A stretch of DNA of 64,000 bases, taken from positions 124,001 to 188,000 of the forward strand of contig NZ_BBQI01000095.1 of NCBI RefSeq assembly GCF_001652915.1, given 5' to 3'. Origin of the DNA: Cupriavidus sp. D384. GTDB taxonomy: Bacteria; Pseudomonadota; Gammaproteobacteria; Burkholderiales; Burkholderiaceae. The notes beneath the pieces were generated by a model. The model was not told where the DNA came from. It saw only the letters and a list, made by a program, of their open reading frames with translations, and made no database searches. This document shows, piece after piece, positions 24,844 through 33,800 of the stretch. Positions within the stretch are counted from its first letter, which is position 1; every line of letters starts with the position of its first letter. A program made the position numbers and the translations under genes.

Positions 24844-26280
24844 TTAAGCAATATGCACTTCACGGACAGGCGGCCGGTCGCTGATCCATTGCGGCAGCAG
24901 CGACCCGAACACCATGCCACTGATCGAGAACATCAGGCCCACCATCTGCGGCGGCACGGTGGCTCCGGCAAAGGCCACCTCGCAGGTCAACCACGAGGAC
25001 AGGCCCAGCACGATGGCCAGCAGGCCGCCCTGGCGGGTGGCCGGCTTCCAGAACAGGCCGAAGGCCAGCGGCACGAACGCCGACACCAGCGTCACCTTGT
25101 AGGCGTTTTCCACCATATGGAAAATCGACAGGTGCGAATTCAGCGCGAACAGGGTCACCAGCGTGGTGAAGACCAGCACCACGGCCTGCATCACGCGCAG
25201 GAACTGCTTGTCGCTCAGATGGCGGAAATACGGGCGCAGGATGTTCTCCGCGAAGGTCACCGACGGCGCCAGCAGCGTGGCCGAAGCGCAGCTCTTGATG
25301 GCCGACAGCAGCGCCCCGAAGAACATCACCTGGGCGAACATCGGCGCATGGTTCAGGATCAGTTGGGGCAGGATCAGCTGCGAATCCGAATTGATGTACT
25401 TCTCGACCATCTGCGGATCGATCAGCGTCGCCGAGTAGGCCAGGAACATCGGGATGAACGCGAAGAAGAAGTACAGCACGCCGCCCAGCACCGACGCGCG
25501 GCCGGCGATCTGCTCGGTCCTGGACGACGTCACGCGCTGGAACACGTCCTGCTGCGGAATCGAGCCAAGCATCATCGTAAACAGCGCCGCCGCAAACCCG
25601 ATGATCTGCACGAAGTCCAGCGATGGCAGGAATTCGAACTTGCCCGCCGCCGCCGCATGCGACACCACGGCGGTCACGCCGCCAGCCTGGCCGCTGACCT
25701 CGTAGCCGATATAGAGCATGCCGATCACGATGATGATCATCTGGATGAAGTCGGTCACGGCCACCGACCACATGCCGCCGAACAGCGTATAGACCAGCAC
25801 GCTGGCCGCGCCGATCATCATGCCGGCCTCCTGCGACAGCGCGCCGTCCGACACCGTATAGAACACCAGGCCCAGCGCCTTGATCTGCGCCGCCACCCAG
25901 CCCAGGTACGACACGACGATGCACAGCGTGGTCAGCACTTCGGCCAGCCGGCCGTAGCGGTTGTGATAGTAGTCGCCGATCGTCAGCAGGTTCATCCGGT
26001 ACAGCGGCCGGGCGAAGAACAGGCCCACGAGGATCAGGCAGAGCGACGAACCGAAGGGATCGGACACCACGCCCGACAGGCCTTCCTTGAGGAAAACGGC
26101 GGGGATGCCGAGCACGGTTTCTGAGCCAAACCATGTGGCGAAAACCGTGGCGGTGACGATGTAGAACGGCAGGCTGCGGCCCGCGACGGCGAAGTCGGCG
26201 GTGCCCTTGACGCGCAGTGCCGCCCACAGGCCGATGCCGACCGAGATAACCCAATAGATGATGACGAACCAGATCAGCAT
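24844..26280 (-). CDS. Sodium:solute symporter (SSS family)
   Basis: A 478-residue multispanning inner-membrane protein with about 13 hydrophobic segments. Family motifs include DFAVAGRSLPFYIVTATVFA near the N-terminus, ATWFGSETVLG, and TLFGGMWSVAVTDFIQMIII. It belongs to the solute:sodium symporter family (PutP/PanF type) but the substrate is not evident and no linked catabolic gene exists. A 276-bp gap separates it from ubiB upstream in the transcript direction; it is apparently monocistronic. Confidence 0.92.
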   Translation of the reverse strand: MLIWFVIIYWVISVGIGLWAALRVKGTADFAVAGRSLPFYIVTATVFATWFGSETVLGIPAVFLKEGLSGVVSDPFGSSLCLILVGLFFARPLYRMNLLTIGDYYHNRYGRLAEVLTTLCIVVSYLGWVAAQIKALGLVFYTVSDGALSQEAGMMIGAASVLVYTLFGGMWSVAVTDFIQMIIIVIGMLYIGYEVSGQAGGVTAVVSHAAAAGKFEFLPSLDFVQIIGFAAALFTMMLGSIPQQDVFQRVTSSRTEQIAGRASVLGGVLYFFFAFIPMFLAYSATLIDPQMVEKYINSDSQLILPQLILNHAPMFAQVMFFGALLSAIKSCASATLLAPSVTFAENILRPYFRHLSDKQFLRVMQAVVLVFTTLVTLFALNSHLSIFHMVENAYKVTLVSAFVPLAFGLFWKPATRQGGLLAIVLGLSSWLTCEVAFAGATVPPQMVGLMFSISGMVFGSLLPQWISDRPPVREVHIA

Positions 26281-26501
26281 GCCGCTGCCCTATCCCAAAT
26301 AGCCAGAAATGCCCTGGTGGCGAAAAACCGAATGCCGGCCGGATGCCTGGAGCGCCAGGCTGACTCCGCCCGGAGTCCAATTCATCGGTCGGGGCCGCGG
26401 GCGCCCGGGACGGGCATAGGCGGTCGTAGCCGAATCAAACCGCGGATTATAGCGACGCAGACTCCCCGGGACGAAAAAAATTCCCCCCGGCGCGGTCAAA
26501 T

Positions 26502-26535
26502 CCCCACACTCGCACCGGCACGGTGCAGCGTGGGG
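26502..26535 (-). terminator. Terminator candidate after ubiB
   Basis: An interrupted stem: CCCCAC (26502-26507) with GTGGGG (26530-26535), and GCACCG (26512-26517) with CGGTGC (26521-26526). On the minus strand it is followed at a distance by a run of seven T (26474-26480 region). It begins ~22 bp after the ubiB stop. The remaining gap to 26281 shows no gene. Confidence 0.5.
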
Positions 26536-26556
26536 CGCACGGCTCCAGGTGCAGGG

Positions 26557-28134
26557 TTACCAGTAGCCCGCCCAGGCCAGCGCCTGGACGATCACGATGC
26601 CCGCCAGGAAGCCGCCCATCAGCATCAGCGCGGTGGAGAGCCGGCGGTTGGTACGGCGCTGTTCGTGCACCAGCTGGGTCAGCAGGCGTTCCTGCTCACC
26701 GTTGTTCAGCAGCGCGCGGCGCTCCAGGAACTGGTGCGCCAGGCGCGGGAAGTCGGGCAGCATCTTGGCCCACTGCGGCGCTTCGACCTTGACGCGCTCC
26801 CACGCGCCCTGCCAGCCGACCTGCTCGTACATCCAGCGCTCCAGGAACGGCTTGGCGGTCTTCCAGAGGTCGAGATCGGGGTCGAGCTGGCGGCCCAGAC
26901 CTTCGATATTGAGCAGGGTCTTCTGCAGCAGCACCAGCTGCGGCTGGATTTCGACGTTGAACCGGCGTGACGTCTGGAACAGGCGCATCAGCACCATGCC
27001 CAGCGAGATTTCGCGCAGCGGCTTGTCGAAATAGGGTTCGCAGCACGCCCGCACGGCCGATTCCAGCTCCTCGACACGTGTCTCGGGCGGCACCCAGCCC
27101 GATTCCACGTGCAGCAGCGCCACGCGGTGGTAGTCGCGGCGGAAGAAGGCGATGAAGTTCTGCGCCAGGTAGTTCTTGTCGAACTCGGACAGCGCGCCGA
27201 CGATGCCGAAGTCCAGCGCGATATACCGGCCGAACGTCTCGGGCTGCACCGACACCAGGATGTTGCCCGGGTGCATGTCGGCATGGAAGAAGCCGTCGCG
27301 GAACACCTGCGTGAAGAAGATCTCCACGCCTTCCTCGGCCAGCTTGTGCATGTCCACGCCCGCCGCCTTCAGCGATTCGGTACGCGAGATCGGGATGCCG
27401 TGCATGCGCTCCATGGTGAAGACGCTGCTGGTACACCAGTCCCAGTACACCTCGGGCACGCAGAGCAGGTCGCTGTCGGCAAAGTTGCGGCGCAGCTGGC
27501 TGGCATTGGCCGCCTCGATCATCAGGTCCAGTTCGTCATGCAGGTACTTGTCGAACTCGGCCACCACCTCGCGCGGTTTCAGGCGGCGGCCATCGACCCA
27601 CACGCGCTCCAGCCATGTGGCCATGTCGCGCATCAGCGCCAGGTCGCTGTCGATCACGGGCAGCATGCCGGGACGCAGCACCTTCACCGCCACCTCGCGG
27701 CCATGGTTCGGGCCGCCGCGCAGCGTGGCGAAGTGCACCTGCGCAATCGACGCACTGGCTACGGGCTGGTGCTCGAAGTTCTCGAACAGCGTCGTCAGCG
27801 GCCGGCCCAGCGATTTCTCGACGATCTTCACCGCCACTGCGGAGTCGAACGGGGGCACCTGGTCCTGCAGTTTCGCCAGTTCGTCGGCGATATCGGGCGG
27901 CATCAGGTCGCGCCGGGTGGACAGCACCTGCCCAAACTTGACGAAGATCGGCCCCAGGGCCGTCAGCGCCAGGCGCAGGCGTTCGCCGCGGGGCTGTTCC
28001 AGCTTGCGGCCGATGGTGATCACGCGCACCAGGAACTTGATGCGCCGGCTCTTGAAGCCGGACAGCACTAGCTCGTCGAGCCCGTAATACAGGATGACGA
28101 AGACAATCTTGCAGAGACGCAGCAGGCGGGTCAT
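26557..28134 (-). CDS. ubiB: UbiB, atypical kinase-like ubiquinone biosynthesis protein
   Basis: A 525-residue ABC1/ADCK/UbiB-family atypical kinase-like ATPase needed for ubiquinone synthesis. Family hallmarks: the KxGQ region FVKFGQVLSTRRDLMP near residue 65, the Ala-rich nucleotide loop PVASASIAQVH, HADMHPGN and the metal-binding DFGIVG. Two hydrophobic stretches at the C-terminus (LSTALMLMGGFLAGIVIVQALAW) give a membrane anchor. It follows ubiJ by 57 bp and is the last gene of the ubiquinone cluster. Confidence 0.96.
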   Translation of the reverse strand: MTRLLRLCKIVFVILYYGLDELVLSGFKSRRIKFLVRVITIGRKLEQPRGERLRLALTALGPIFVKFGQVLSTRRDLMPPDIADELAKLQDQVPPFDSAVAVKIVEKSLGRPLTTLFENFEHQPVASASIAQVHFATLRGGPNHGREVAVKVLRPGMLPVIDSDLALMRDMATWLERVWVDGRRLKPREVVAEFDKYLHDELDLMIEAANASQLRRNFADSDLLCVPEVYWDWCTSSVFTMERMHGIPISRTESLKAAGVDMHKLAEEGVEIFFTQVFRDGFFHADMHPGNILVSVQPETFGRYIALDFGIVGALSEFDKNYLAQNFIAFFRRDYHRVALLHVESGWVPPETRVEELESAVRACCEPYFDKPLREISLGMVLMRLFQTSRRFNVEIQPQLVLLQKTLLNIEGLGRQLDPDLDLWKTAKPFLERWMYEQVGWQGAWERVKVEAPQWAKMLPDFPRLAHQFLERRALLNNGEQERLLTQLVHEQRRTNRRLSTALMLMGGFLAGIVIVQALAWAGYW

Positions 28135-28191
28135 GCGGGGATTTTCAGAAGACTGCGCCGCGCGATGCGGCAGCGGAGAGTGACATGACGA

Positions 28192-28869
28192 TCAACGATG
28201 GGCCGATGGAAGCTGGCCCGAAGCCTCCTCCCCCTGCCCACCCGAGCGTTCCAGGCGTTCCAGGCGCTTTTCCAGCCGCGCCAGATCATCCCGCACACGC
28301 GCCACGTCGGTGCCAAACCCGTCCAGCGCGGCATGGCGCACCAGGGTCGGCTGTTCGTCGAGCAGGTATTCGGTCACATTGTCGAGGAGCGCCCGGCCCA
28401 CGCGCGTGGCGCTTTCATGCACCTGGCGCGCGCCGTCCACCATGCGCTGGGCCACGCTGTCGCTGACCGGGCCACCCATCACGCCACGCAGGGCGCGCGA
28501 CAGGTCTTCGGCCGCATCCCAGCGCAGGTTGCGCGCCAGCGTCGACACGGCGTTGGCCAGCTCCGCATCGCCATCGATCCGCACATGGCGCATCGCGGCG
28601 GCCTGTCCGCCCTCGGCCACGTCGGCCACCACCAGCGGCCATTGCTGCAACGGCACAAGCAGCGTCACGGCGGGCGTATCGGTGTCTGCCGCCTGCTCGA
28701 TGCCGCCCTGCTCCGTGATCCGCAGGGACAGCGCGAACGCCGCGGCGTCGAACCGGATGACGCGGCTGGCAAACGGCGCCAGCAGGCCGCAGGCCCAGGG
28801 CTCCTGTTCGATCAGGTGATTCAGTGCGGCGACGATCGGCGCGGCCAGGGGTGTCGGCAAGGCGTTCAT
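28192..28869 (-). CDS. ubiJ: UbiJ, ubiquinone biosynthesis accessory factor (SCP2-type)
   Basis: A 225-residue UbiJ protein, which binds the polyprenyl lipid intermediates and organises the soluble Ubi complex with UbiK. The SCP2-like sterol-carrier fold occupies about residues 15-140, and the C-terminus holds a basic/acidic coiled coil (VRDDLARLEKRLERLERS). The pairing with ubiB immediately downstream (57 bp) supports the call. A strong terminator lies upstream, isolating it from the Tim44-like gene. Confidence 0.88.
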   Translation of the reverse strand: MNALPTPLAAPIVAALNHLIEQEPWACGLLAPFASRVIRFDAAAFALSLRITEQGGIEQAADTDTPAVTLLVPLQQWPLVVADVAEGGQAAAMRHVRIDGDAELANAVSTLARNLRWDAAEDLSRALRGVMGGPVSDSVAQRMVDGARQVHESATRVGRALLDNVTEYLLDEQPTLVRHAALDGFGTDVARVRDDLARLEKRLERLERSGGQGEEASGQLPSAHR

Positions 28870-28899
28870 GGCGTCCGGTTCCGGGCAGGTCTGCCCAAC

Positions 28900-28926
28900 A
28901 AAAAAAGGCCCACGCGTACGTGGGCC
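28900..28926 (-). terminator. Intrinsic terminator after the Tim44-like gene
   Basis: GGCCCACG (28907-28914) and CGTGGGCC (28919-28926) form an 8-bp stem with a CGTA loop; on the minus strand it is followed by seven T. It ends the ubiE-Tim44 transcript ~60 bp after its stop and sits upstream of ubiJ. Confidence 0.88.
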
Positions 28927-28985
28927 TCCATTCTAAGCTACTCGGCCGCCGCTTCATGTCATCCATGCGGCGGCGGGCGCGGCGC

Positions 28986-29984
28986 TCAGGATTCCTGCTG
29001 GATACCTGCCAGCAGCCAGCCGCCGCCGGACGTCGACTTGGCCAGGTTCCAGACCTCGCCGAACGGCTGCGCCGCATCGCCGGTGTTCTCGCGGATCATG
29101 CCCGAGAAGCGCACGCTGGCAATGTGCTGGGCCGGCGTGTTCTCGATGCCGAGCAACTGGGCTTCCAGCGTGACCACGTCGGTCTTGTTGACCGCCTCGC
29201 CGCGCTCGGACAGGTCCATCTTGATCTCGGCGAACATTTCCGGCGTGGTGAATTCGCGGATGTCGTCCAGGTTGCCGGCGTCCCACGCGGCCTGCAGGCG
29301 CACATAGTGGACCTTGGCGTTGCGCAGGAAGGCTTCGGTGTCGAAGTCGGCCGGCACGCCCCACGGCTGCTGCACTGCCGCAGCGGCTGCACCGGCGGCC
29401 GCGCCGCCCATGACCGGATTGGCTGCCGCGCCGTTATAGCCGGCCGGCTGCACCGGTTCGGCCTGGCGCAGCGTCGGCTCGGCGTTGCGGGCCGCGCCGC
29501 CGAACGGCGAGCTGTTGCCGTTGCCGCCCATGCCGGCGTAGGCCGGCGTCTGCGAACGGGCCGAACCGCCGCGGAACTTGCGGAACAGCCACAGGGCGAT
29601 CATCGCGATCACGGCGATCATGATCACGTTGGCCAGGAAGCTGGCCGCCGCGCCACCAAGGCCGAAGTGCGACAGCAGGTAGCCCAGGCCCAGACCGGCC
29701 GCCAGGCCCCCGAGCATGCCACCCCAGTTACGCTTCGGCGCCGCAGCCGCTGCGCCACCTGCAGCGCCGGCCGTTGCCGGGGCTGCCTGCTGCTGCGCGG
29801 GCTGTTGCTGGGCCGGCGCATTCTGTTGCGGCGGCGTAGCCTGACGCTGCTGCGTCACGCTGGACGATTGTTTGCCCACGCTGCGCGAACCGCCGAGGCG
29901 TTTTGCGTTGGCGTCGAGCGCTGCCCCCATGGCTACCGTCACCATCAGCGCGGCCGCCAGGAATTTTCCACGAAAAGAAGACAT
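28986..29984 (-). CDS. Tim44-like domain protein, secreted or membrane-bound
   Basis: A 332-residue protein. A signal peptide (MSSFRGKFLAAALMVTVAMG ... DANA) is followed by a Gln/Pro/Ala-rich region (QQNAPAQQQPAQQQAAP), a Gly-rich stretch with a hydrophobic segment (FLANVIMIAVIAMIALWLF, about residues 115-135), and a C-terminal Tim44-like domain (about 200-325) with FLRNAKVHYVRLQAAWDAG. Start 29984 has AGGGGAAAAG upstream; the frame to 30425 is wrong. It follows ubiE by 50 bp. Bacterial function is not established. Confidence 0.88.
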   Translation of the reverse strand: MSSFRGKFLAAALMVTVAMGAALDANAKRLGGSRSVGKQSSSVTQQRQATPPQQNAPAQQQPAQQQAAPATAGAAGGAAAAAPKRNWGGMLGGLAAGLGLGYLLSHFGLGGAAASFLANVIMIAVIAMIALWLFRKFRGGSARSQTPAYAGMGGNGNSSPFGGAARNAEPTLRQAEPVQPAGYNGAAANPVMGGAAAGAAAAAVQQPWGVPADFDTEAFLRNAKVHYVRLQAAWDAGNLDDIREFTTPEMFAEIKMDLSERGEAVNKTDVVTLEAQLLGIENTPAQHIASVRFSGMIRENTGDAAQPFGEVWNLAKSTSGGGWLLAGIQQES

Positions 29985-30034
29985 TTGAGCTTTTCCCCTG
30001 TCATTTTCGGCCATTAGCGGCCGAACATGGCGAA

Positions 30035-30766
30035 TTAGTACTTTCTCCCGACGTGGAGCGCCACGACTCCGGCCGTCAGGTTGAAGTATTCGACTTGTTC
30101 GAGCCCAACTTGTTCCATCAAGCGTACAAGTGAACCCTGGTCTGGATGCATTCTGATCGATTCTGCGAGATAGCGATAGCTCGGGGCATCCCCAGCCACG
30201 CGTTCGCCCAGCCAGGGGAGCACCTTGAAAGAATAGACGTCGTAGATTTTCTCGAGCGGCTTCCAGACCTTGGAGAACTCCAGCACCATCACCTTGCCGC
30301 CCGGCTTGACCACGCGGCGCATCTCGGCCAGGGCGCGGTCCTTGTGCGTCATGTTGCGCAGGCCGAAGGCCACCGTCACCAGGTCGAAGTAATTGTCCGG
30401 GAACGGGATCTTCTCGGCGTCGCACAGGGCCACCGGCGTGACGATGCCCTTGTCCAGCAGGCGGTCGCGCCCCACGCGCAGCATCGACTCGTTGATGTCC
30501 GTCAGCCAGACTTCGCCCTTCGGGCCGGCCTGTTTCGCGAAGGCCTTGGAAAGGTCGCCCGTCCCGCCGGCGATGTCCAGCACCTTGTGGCCCGGCCGCA
30601 CATTGGCCTGGGCGATCGTGAACATCTTCCAGACGCGGTGCATGCCACCGGACATCAGGTCGTTCATCACATCGTATTTGCTGGCCACCGAGTGGAACAC
30701 GCCGGCAACCTTGCCGGCCTTTTCCGATTCGTCGACCTTGTCGAACCCGAAGTGGGTTTCGCTCAT
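30035..30766 (-). CDS. ubiE: Ubiquinone/menaquinone C-methyltransferase UbiE
   Basis: A 243-residue SAM-dependent methyltransferase that C-methylates demethylubiquinol (2-polyprenyl-6-methoxy-1,4-benzoquinol). It opens ETHFGFDKVDESEKAGKVA, has SAM motif I VLDIAGGTGDLS, and the UbiE signature YDVMNDLMSGGMHRVWK and AFGLRNMTHKDRALAEM. Start 30766, chosen because the upstream frame to 30838 overlaps the preceding DUF971 gene. Lies 22 bp after it and is probably translationally linked. Confidence 0.96.
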   Translation of the reverse strand: MSETHFGFDKVDESEKAGKVAGVFHSVASKYDVMNDLMSGGMHRVWKMFTIAQANVRPGHKVLDIAGGTGDLSKAFAKQAGPKGEVWLTDINESMLRVGRDRLLDKGIVTPVALCDAEKIPFPDNYFDLVTVAFGLRNMTHKDRALAEMRRVVKPGGKVMVLEFSKVWKPLEKIYDVYSFKVLPWLGERVAGDAPSYRYLAESIRMHPDQGSLVRLMEQVGLEQVEYFNLTAGVVALHVGRKY

Positions 30767-30788
30767 TCTCAGACTCCAGGTACTTGAT

Positions 30789-31205
30789 TCAGTGATGATG
30801 GCCGCACGCGTGGCCGCCGGCCGCCGGCATCGGCGCATCGCGGTCCAGCCCGGCGGCTTCCAGCCGCTTCAGGTAGCCGTCCCACAGCGTGTCCTGCTGA
30901 TCGCCCAGGCGATACAGCAGTTCCCACGTGTAGATGCCCGTGTCGTGACCATCGTCGAAACGGATCTGGATCGCGTAGTTGCCAACCGGCTCCACCGCGG
31001 CGATGCCCACGTGGCGCTTGCCGGTCTGCAGCGTTTCCTGGCCAGGGCCGTGGCCCTGGACTTCGGCGGAAGGCGAGTATACGCGCAGCAGCTCGAACGG
31101 CAGCCGCCAGGTGCGGCCATTGTCGAAGCCGATTTCCAGGACGCGCGACTGCGTGTGGACCGTCAGCGCGGTAGGGTGGGGAGTATCTTTGTCCAGGCCA
31201 GCCAT
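30789..31205 (-). CDS. DUF971 family protein with metal-binding-like tail
   Basis: A 138-residue protein with a compact DUF971 fold (also found as the N-terminal domain of gamma-butyrobetaine hydroxylase). Characteristic segments are SRVLEIGFDNGRTWRLPFEL and GNYAIQIRFDDGHDTGIYTW. The C-terminus ends GGHACGHHH, which could bind a metal. Function is unknown; the gene is commonly beside ubiE in betaproteobacteria. It starts the DUF971-ubiE-Tim44 operon. Confidence 0.88.
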   Translation of the reverse strand: MAGLDKDTPHPTALTVHTQSRVLEIGFDNGRTWRLPFELLRVYSPSAEVQGHGPGQETLQTGKRHVGIAAVEPVGNYAIQIRFDDGHDTGIYTWELLYRLGDQQDTLWDGYLKRLEAAGLDRDAPMPAAGGHACGHHH

Positions 31206-31258
31206 GATGTAGTGTCGCGGCGCCCGCGCCGGCCCGGTGGGCCGTTACAGCGGCGCCG

Positions 31259-33169
31259 TCATGCGTCTTGTACGACCCGATAGCTTACTCCACCCCCCTC
31301 GCCTTGCCCATCCCGCGGGCCGCCGCCGCTTTCGTCGCCGCCCCGCGCCACTGGCACGTAGCGCAGGCGCCGGCCGTGGAAGGCGGCCACGGTGCTGCGG
31401 TGCGCGATGCTGACGATGGCGGCGCCGGGCAGTTCGTCCACCATCAGCTGGTACATCGCCCGCTCGGTTTCCTCGTCCAGCGCGCTGGTGGCCTCGTCCA
31501 GGAACAGGTAGTCGGGCTTCTGCAGCAGGGCCCGGGCAAAGGCCAGGCGCTGCTGCTCGCCGGGCGACAGCCGCAGCGACCAGTTGTCGAATACGTCCAG
31601 GTGCTTTGTCAGCATGCCCAGCCGCGCCTTGCGCAGCACGGCCGCCAGCGTCTCGCGCGAATGGCTGTTGCCGGCGTCGGGATACGACAGCGCGTCGGCC
31701 AGCGTGCCAATCGGCAGATAGCTGCGCTGCGGCAGGAACAGCATGCGGCGGTGCGGCACCGTGATGCGCCCGCTGCCATACGGCCAGATGCCGGCCAGCG
31801 CGCGGAACAGCACGCTCTTGCCGCAGCCTGACGGGCCATGCACCAGCCAGCGTTCGCCCGGCGCGATCGACAGCGAGAACGGCGCCACCAGCGGACGCTG
31901 GCCCGGATGGCTGTCGGGATCGACCCCTTCCGCGTCAACATCGAGCCCGCCGCGCACCGGCAGCGCCAGGGCCAGCCCGCTGACCGAGATATCGCCCTCG
32001 GACGGGTTGGCGGACTGCACCACCTCGATATCGCCCGGGCCTTCATGCGTCAGGTCCTGGCGCTCGGCCACGCGCATGGCGTCCTGGAAATCGATCAGAC
32101 GGTTGGCGGCGGCCTTCCAGCCCACCAGCGTCGAATAGCTGTCGACAAACCACGACAGCGCGCCCTGCACCTGGCCGAACGCCGAATTGATCTGCATCAG
32201 GCCGCCCAGCGTGAGCTTGCCCGAGAAGTAGCGCGGCGCGGCCACCAGCAGCGGGAAGATGATCGCGAACTGGCCGTAGCCGGAGTTCACGAAGGTCAGG
32301 CGCCGCGTGTAGCGCATGAGCTGGTTCCAGTTCGCCCGGATCCGCTCGAAACGCGCCCGCAGGCCCGCCTGCTCGGTCGGCTCGCCGCGATACAGCGCCA
32401 CCGGTTCGCTGTTTTCGCGCAGTCGCACCAGCATGAAACGGAAGTTGGCCTCGTACTGTTCCTGCTGGAACGACAGGCCGATCAGCGGCCGCCCCACGAA
32501 GTGGGCAATCAGCGAGCCCACCACCGCGTAGCCGATGGCAAACCAGACCATATAGCCGGGGATCGTCAGGTCGGTGCCGCCCAGCGCCAGCGTGATCGGA
32601 CCGGACACCACCCACAGGATGCCGATGAACGACACCAGCGTCACCGCCGAATTGAGCAGGCCCATGGACAGCGTCAGCGCGCCGTCGGTGAACTGGCGCA
32701 GGTCATCGGCCAGCCGCTGGTCGGGGTTGTCGGTCGAATGGGTCTGCTCGATGCGGTAGTACGCCTGGTGCCCAAGCCAGCGCTGCATGAAGGTGCCGGT
32801 CATCCACGTGCGCCAGCGCATCTGCAGCATCATCTGGTAGTACTGGCGCGAGATCGCCAGCACGATGAAGCAGGCGGCGATCCACGAAAAACGCAGCAGC
32901 AGGGCCTTGAACGAGACGAAATCGCGCTGCTCGATGGCGTTGTAGAACACACGGTTCCACTCGTTGAGCAGCACGTTGATATAGACGATGCCGAGATTCA
33001 GCGCCACGACCAGCGTGAGCAGCCCCAGGCCGGCCTTGCGGTCTTCCGAACCCCAGTACGGCTTGATCAGGGCCCAGGTGGCCGCCAGGCGCAGCCGGCT
33101 CTGGTTCTTGAGGGCCTCGGCGGGTACGGCAGGACCGGGCACGATAACGGACGACGGTGTGGATGACAT
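31259..33169 (-). CDS. YddA-type ABC transporter (SbmA/BacA-like membrane domain plus ATPase)
   Basis: A 636-residue fused transporter. The N-terminal half (about residues 25-390) is an SbmA/BacA-like membrane domain with NRVFYNAIEQRDFVSF, WRTWMTGTFMQRWL and NPDQRLADDLRQFTDGAL. The C-terminal ATPase has Walker A GPSGCGKS, signature LSPGEQQR (Pro replaces Gly), Walker B YLFLDEATSALD and H-loop IAHR. This matches the YddA / ABCD-type family. Substrate is unknown; lipids and peptides are known for relatives. The C-terminal ~20 residues are Gly-rich and non-conserved-looking. Confidence 0.9.
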   Translation of the reverse strand: MSSTPSSVIVPGPAVPAEALKNQSRLRLAATWALIKPYWGSEDRKAGLGLLTLVVALNLGIVYINVLLNEWNRVFYNAIEQRDFVSFKALLLRFSWIAACFIVLAISRQYYQMMLQMRWRTWMTGTFMQRWLGHQAYYRIEQTHSTDNPDQRLADDLRQFTDGALTLSMGLLNSAVTLVSFIGILWVVSGPITLALGGTDLTIPGYMVWFAIGYAVVGSLIAHFVGRPLIGLSFQQEQYEANFRFMLVRLRENSEPVALYRGEPTEQAGLRARFERIRANWNQLMRYTRRLTFVNSGYGQFAIIFPLLVAAPRYFSGKLTLGGLMQINSAFGQVQGALSWFVDSYSTLVGWKAAANRLIDFQDAMRVAERQDLTHEGPGDIEVVQSANPSEGDISVSGLALALPVRGGLDVDAEGVDPDSHPGQRPLVAPFSLSIAPGERWLVHGPSGCGKSVLFRALAGIWPYGSGRITVPHRRMLFLPQRSYLPIGTLADALSYPDAGNSHSRETLAAVLRKARLGMLTKHLDVFDNWSLRLSPGEQQRLAFARALLQKPDYLFLDEATSALDEETERAMYQLMVDELPGAAIVSIAHRSTVAAFHGRRLRYVPVARGGDESGGGPRDGQGEGGGVSYRVVQDA

Positions 33170-33356
33170 GGCGCCAGCGGTTGGCCCGCCGCGAATGGCC
33201 GGCGGGCATGTTGTTGTTCGACCGGAGTCAGACGCACCGCCATGCGGGCGGGTTCCGTACCAGACTGCTACGGCACTTTACAAGGGGACGGGAAGAATTG
33301 CAGCGGATGCGATGGATGACGGTCGGCCGGCCGGTTGCCGGCCAGCCTCCGTCTGC

Positions 33357-33791
33357 TCAGTCCGAATCGGCCAGCACCGAAAGTGCCGTGCGCAACGCCG
33401 GCAACCGGCTGCCCAGTTCGGCGATGCGCGCCGCGTCGGCGGCCCGTTGCGGCGCGGCCCAGACGGCTTCCGGGAAATGGGTATCCCAGCGGTAGCGCGG
33501 AATGATGTGCCAGTGCAGGTGCGGCACCATGTTGCCGAACGCGGCCAGGTTGACCTTGTCCGGCGCCATGACTTCGCGCACCAAGCGCTCGACGCGCGCC
33601 ACCAGCCGCATCAGCCAGGCCTGGTCGGCGTCGTCCAGGTCGGTCAGCTCTGCCGCATGGTCGTTCCAGACCACGCGACAGAATCCCGGAAACCGGTCAT
33701 GCTCGACCAGGATCACGCGCGCGCGGTCGCCCATCCAGAGCAGTTCGCCGCCGTCGGCTTCGCAGAGGGGGCAGTTGGCAACCCGGGTCAT
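33357..33791 (-). CDS. HIT-family nucleotide-binding protein
   Basis: A 144-residue HIT protein with the triad motif HLHWHIIPR (H91, H93, H95), which hydrolyses nucleotide phosphates or phosphoramidates. An N-terminal CPLC and a following metal-like CXXC may form a small zinc site with H31-type ligands. It begins 9 bp after the large FAD/Fe-S oxidoreductase gene, so the two are probably one transcript. The downstream gap contains a GGCCGG-TTG-CCGGCC hairpin at 33329-33343 that may end it. Substrate unknown. Confidence 0.92.
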   Translation of the reverse strand: MTRVANCPLCEADGGELLWMGDRARVILVEHDRFPGFCRVVWNDHAAELTDLDDADQAWLMRLVARVERLVREVMAPDKVNLAAFGNMVPHLHWHIIPRYRWDTHFPEAVWAAPQRAADAARIAELGSRLPALRTALSVLADSD

Positions 33792-33800
33792 GGCGATGGC

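Noticed and set aside
24684..24884. Small plus-strand frame in the gap between the zinc-ribbon gene and the symporter
   Set aside because: Overlaps the symporter 3' end antisense, has no ribosome binding site and includes the promoter-like TATAAT of the opposite strand.
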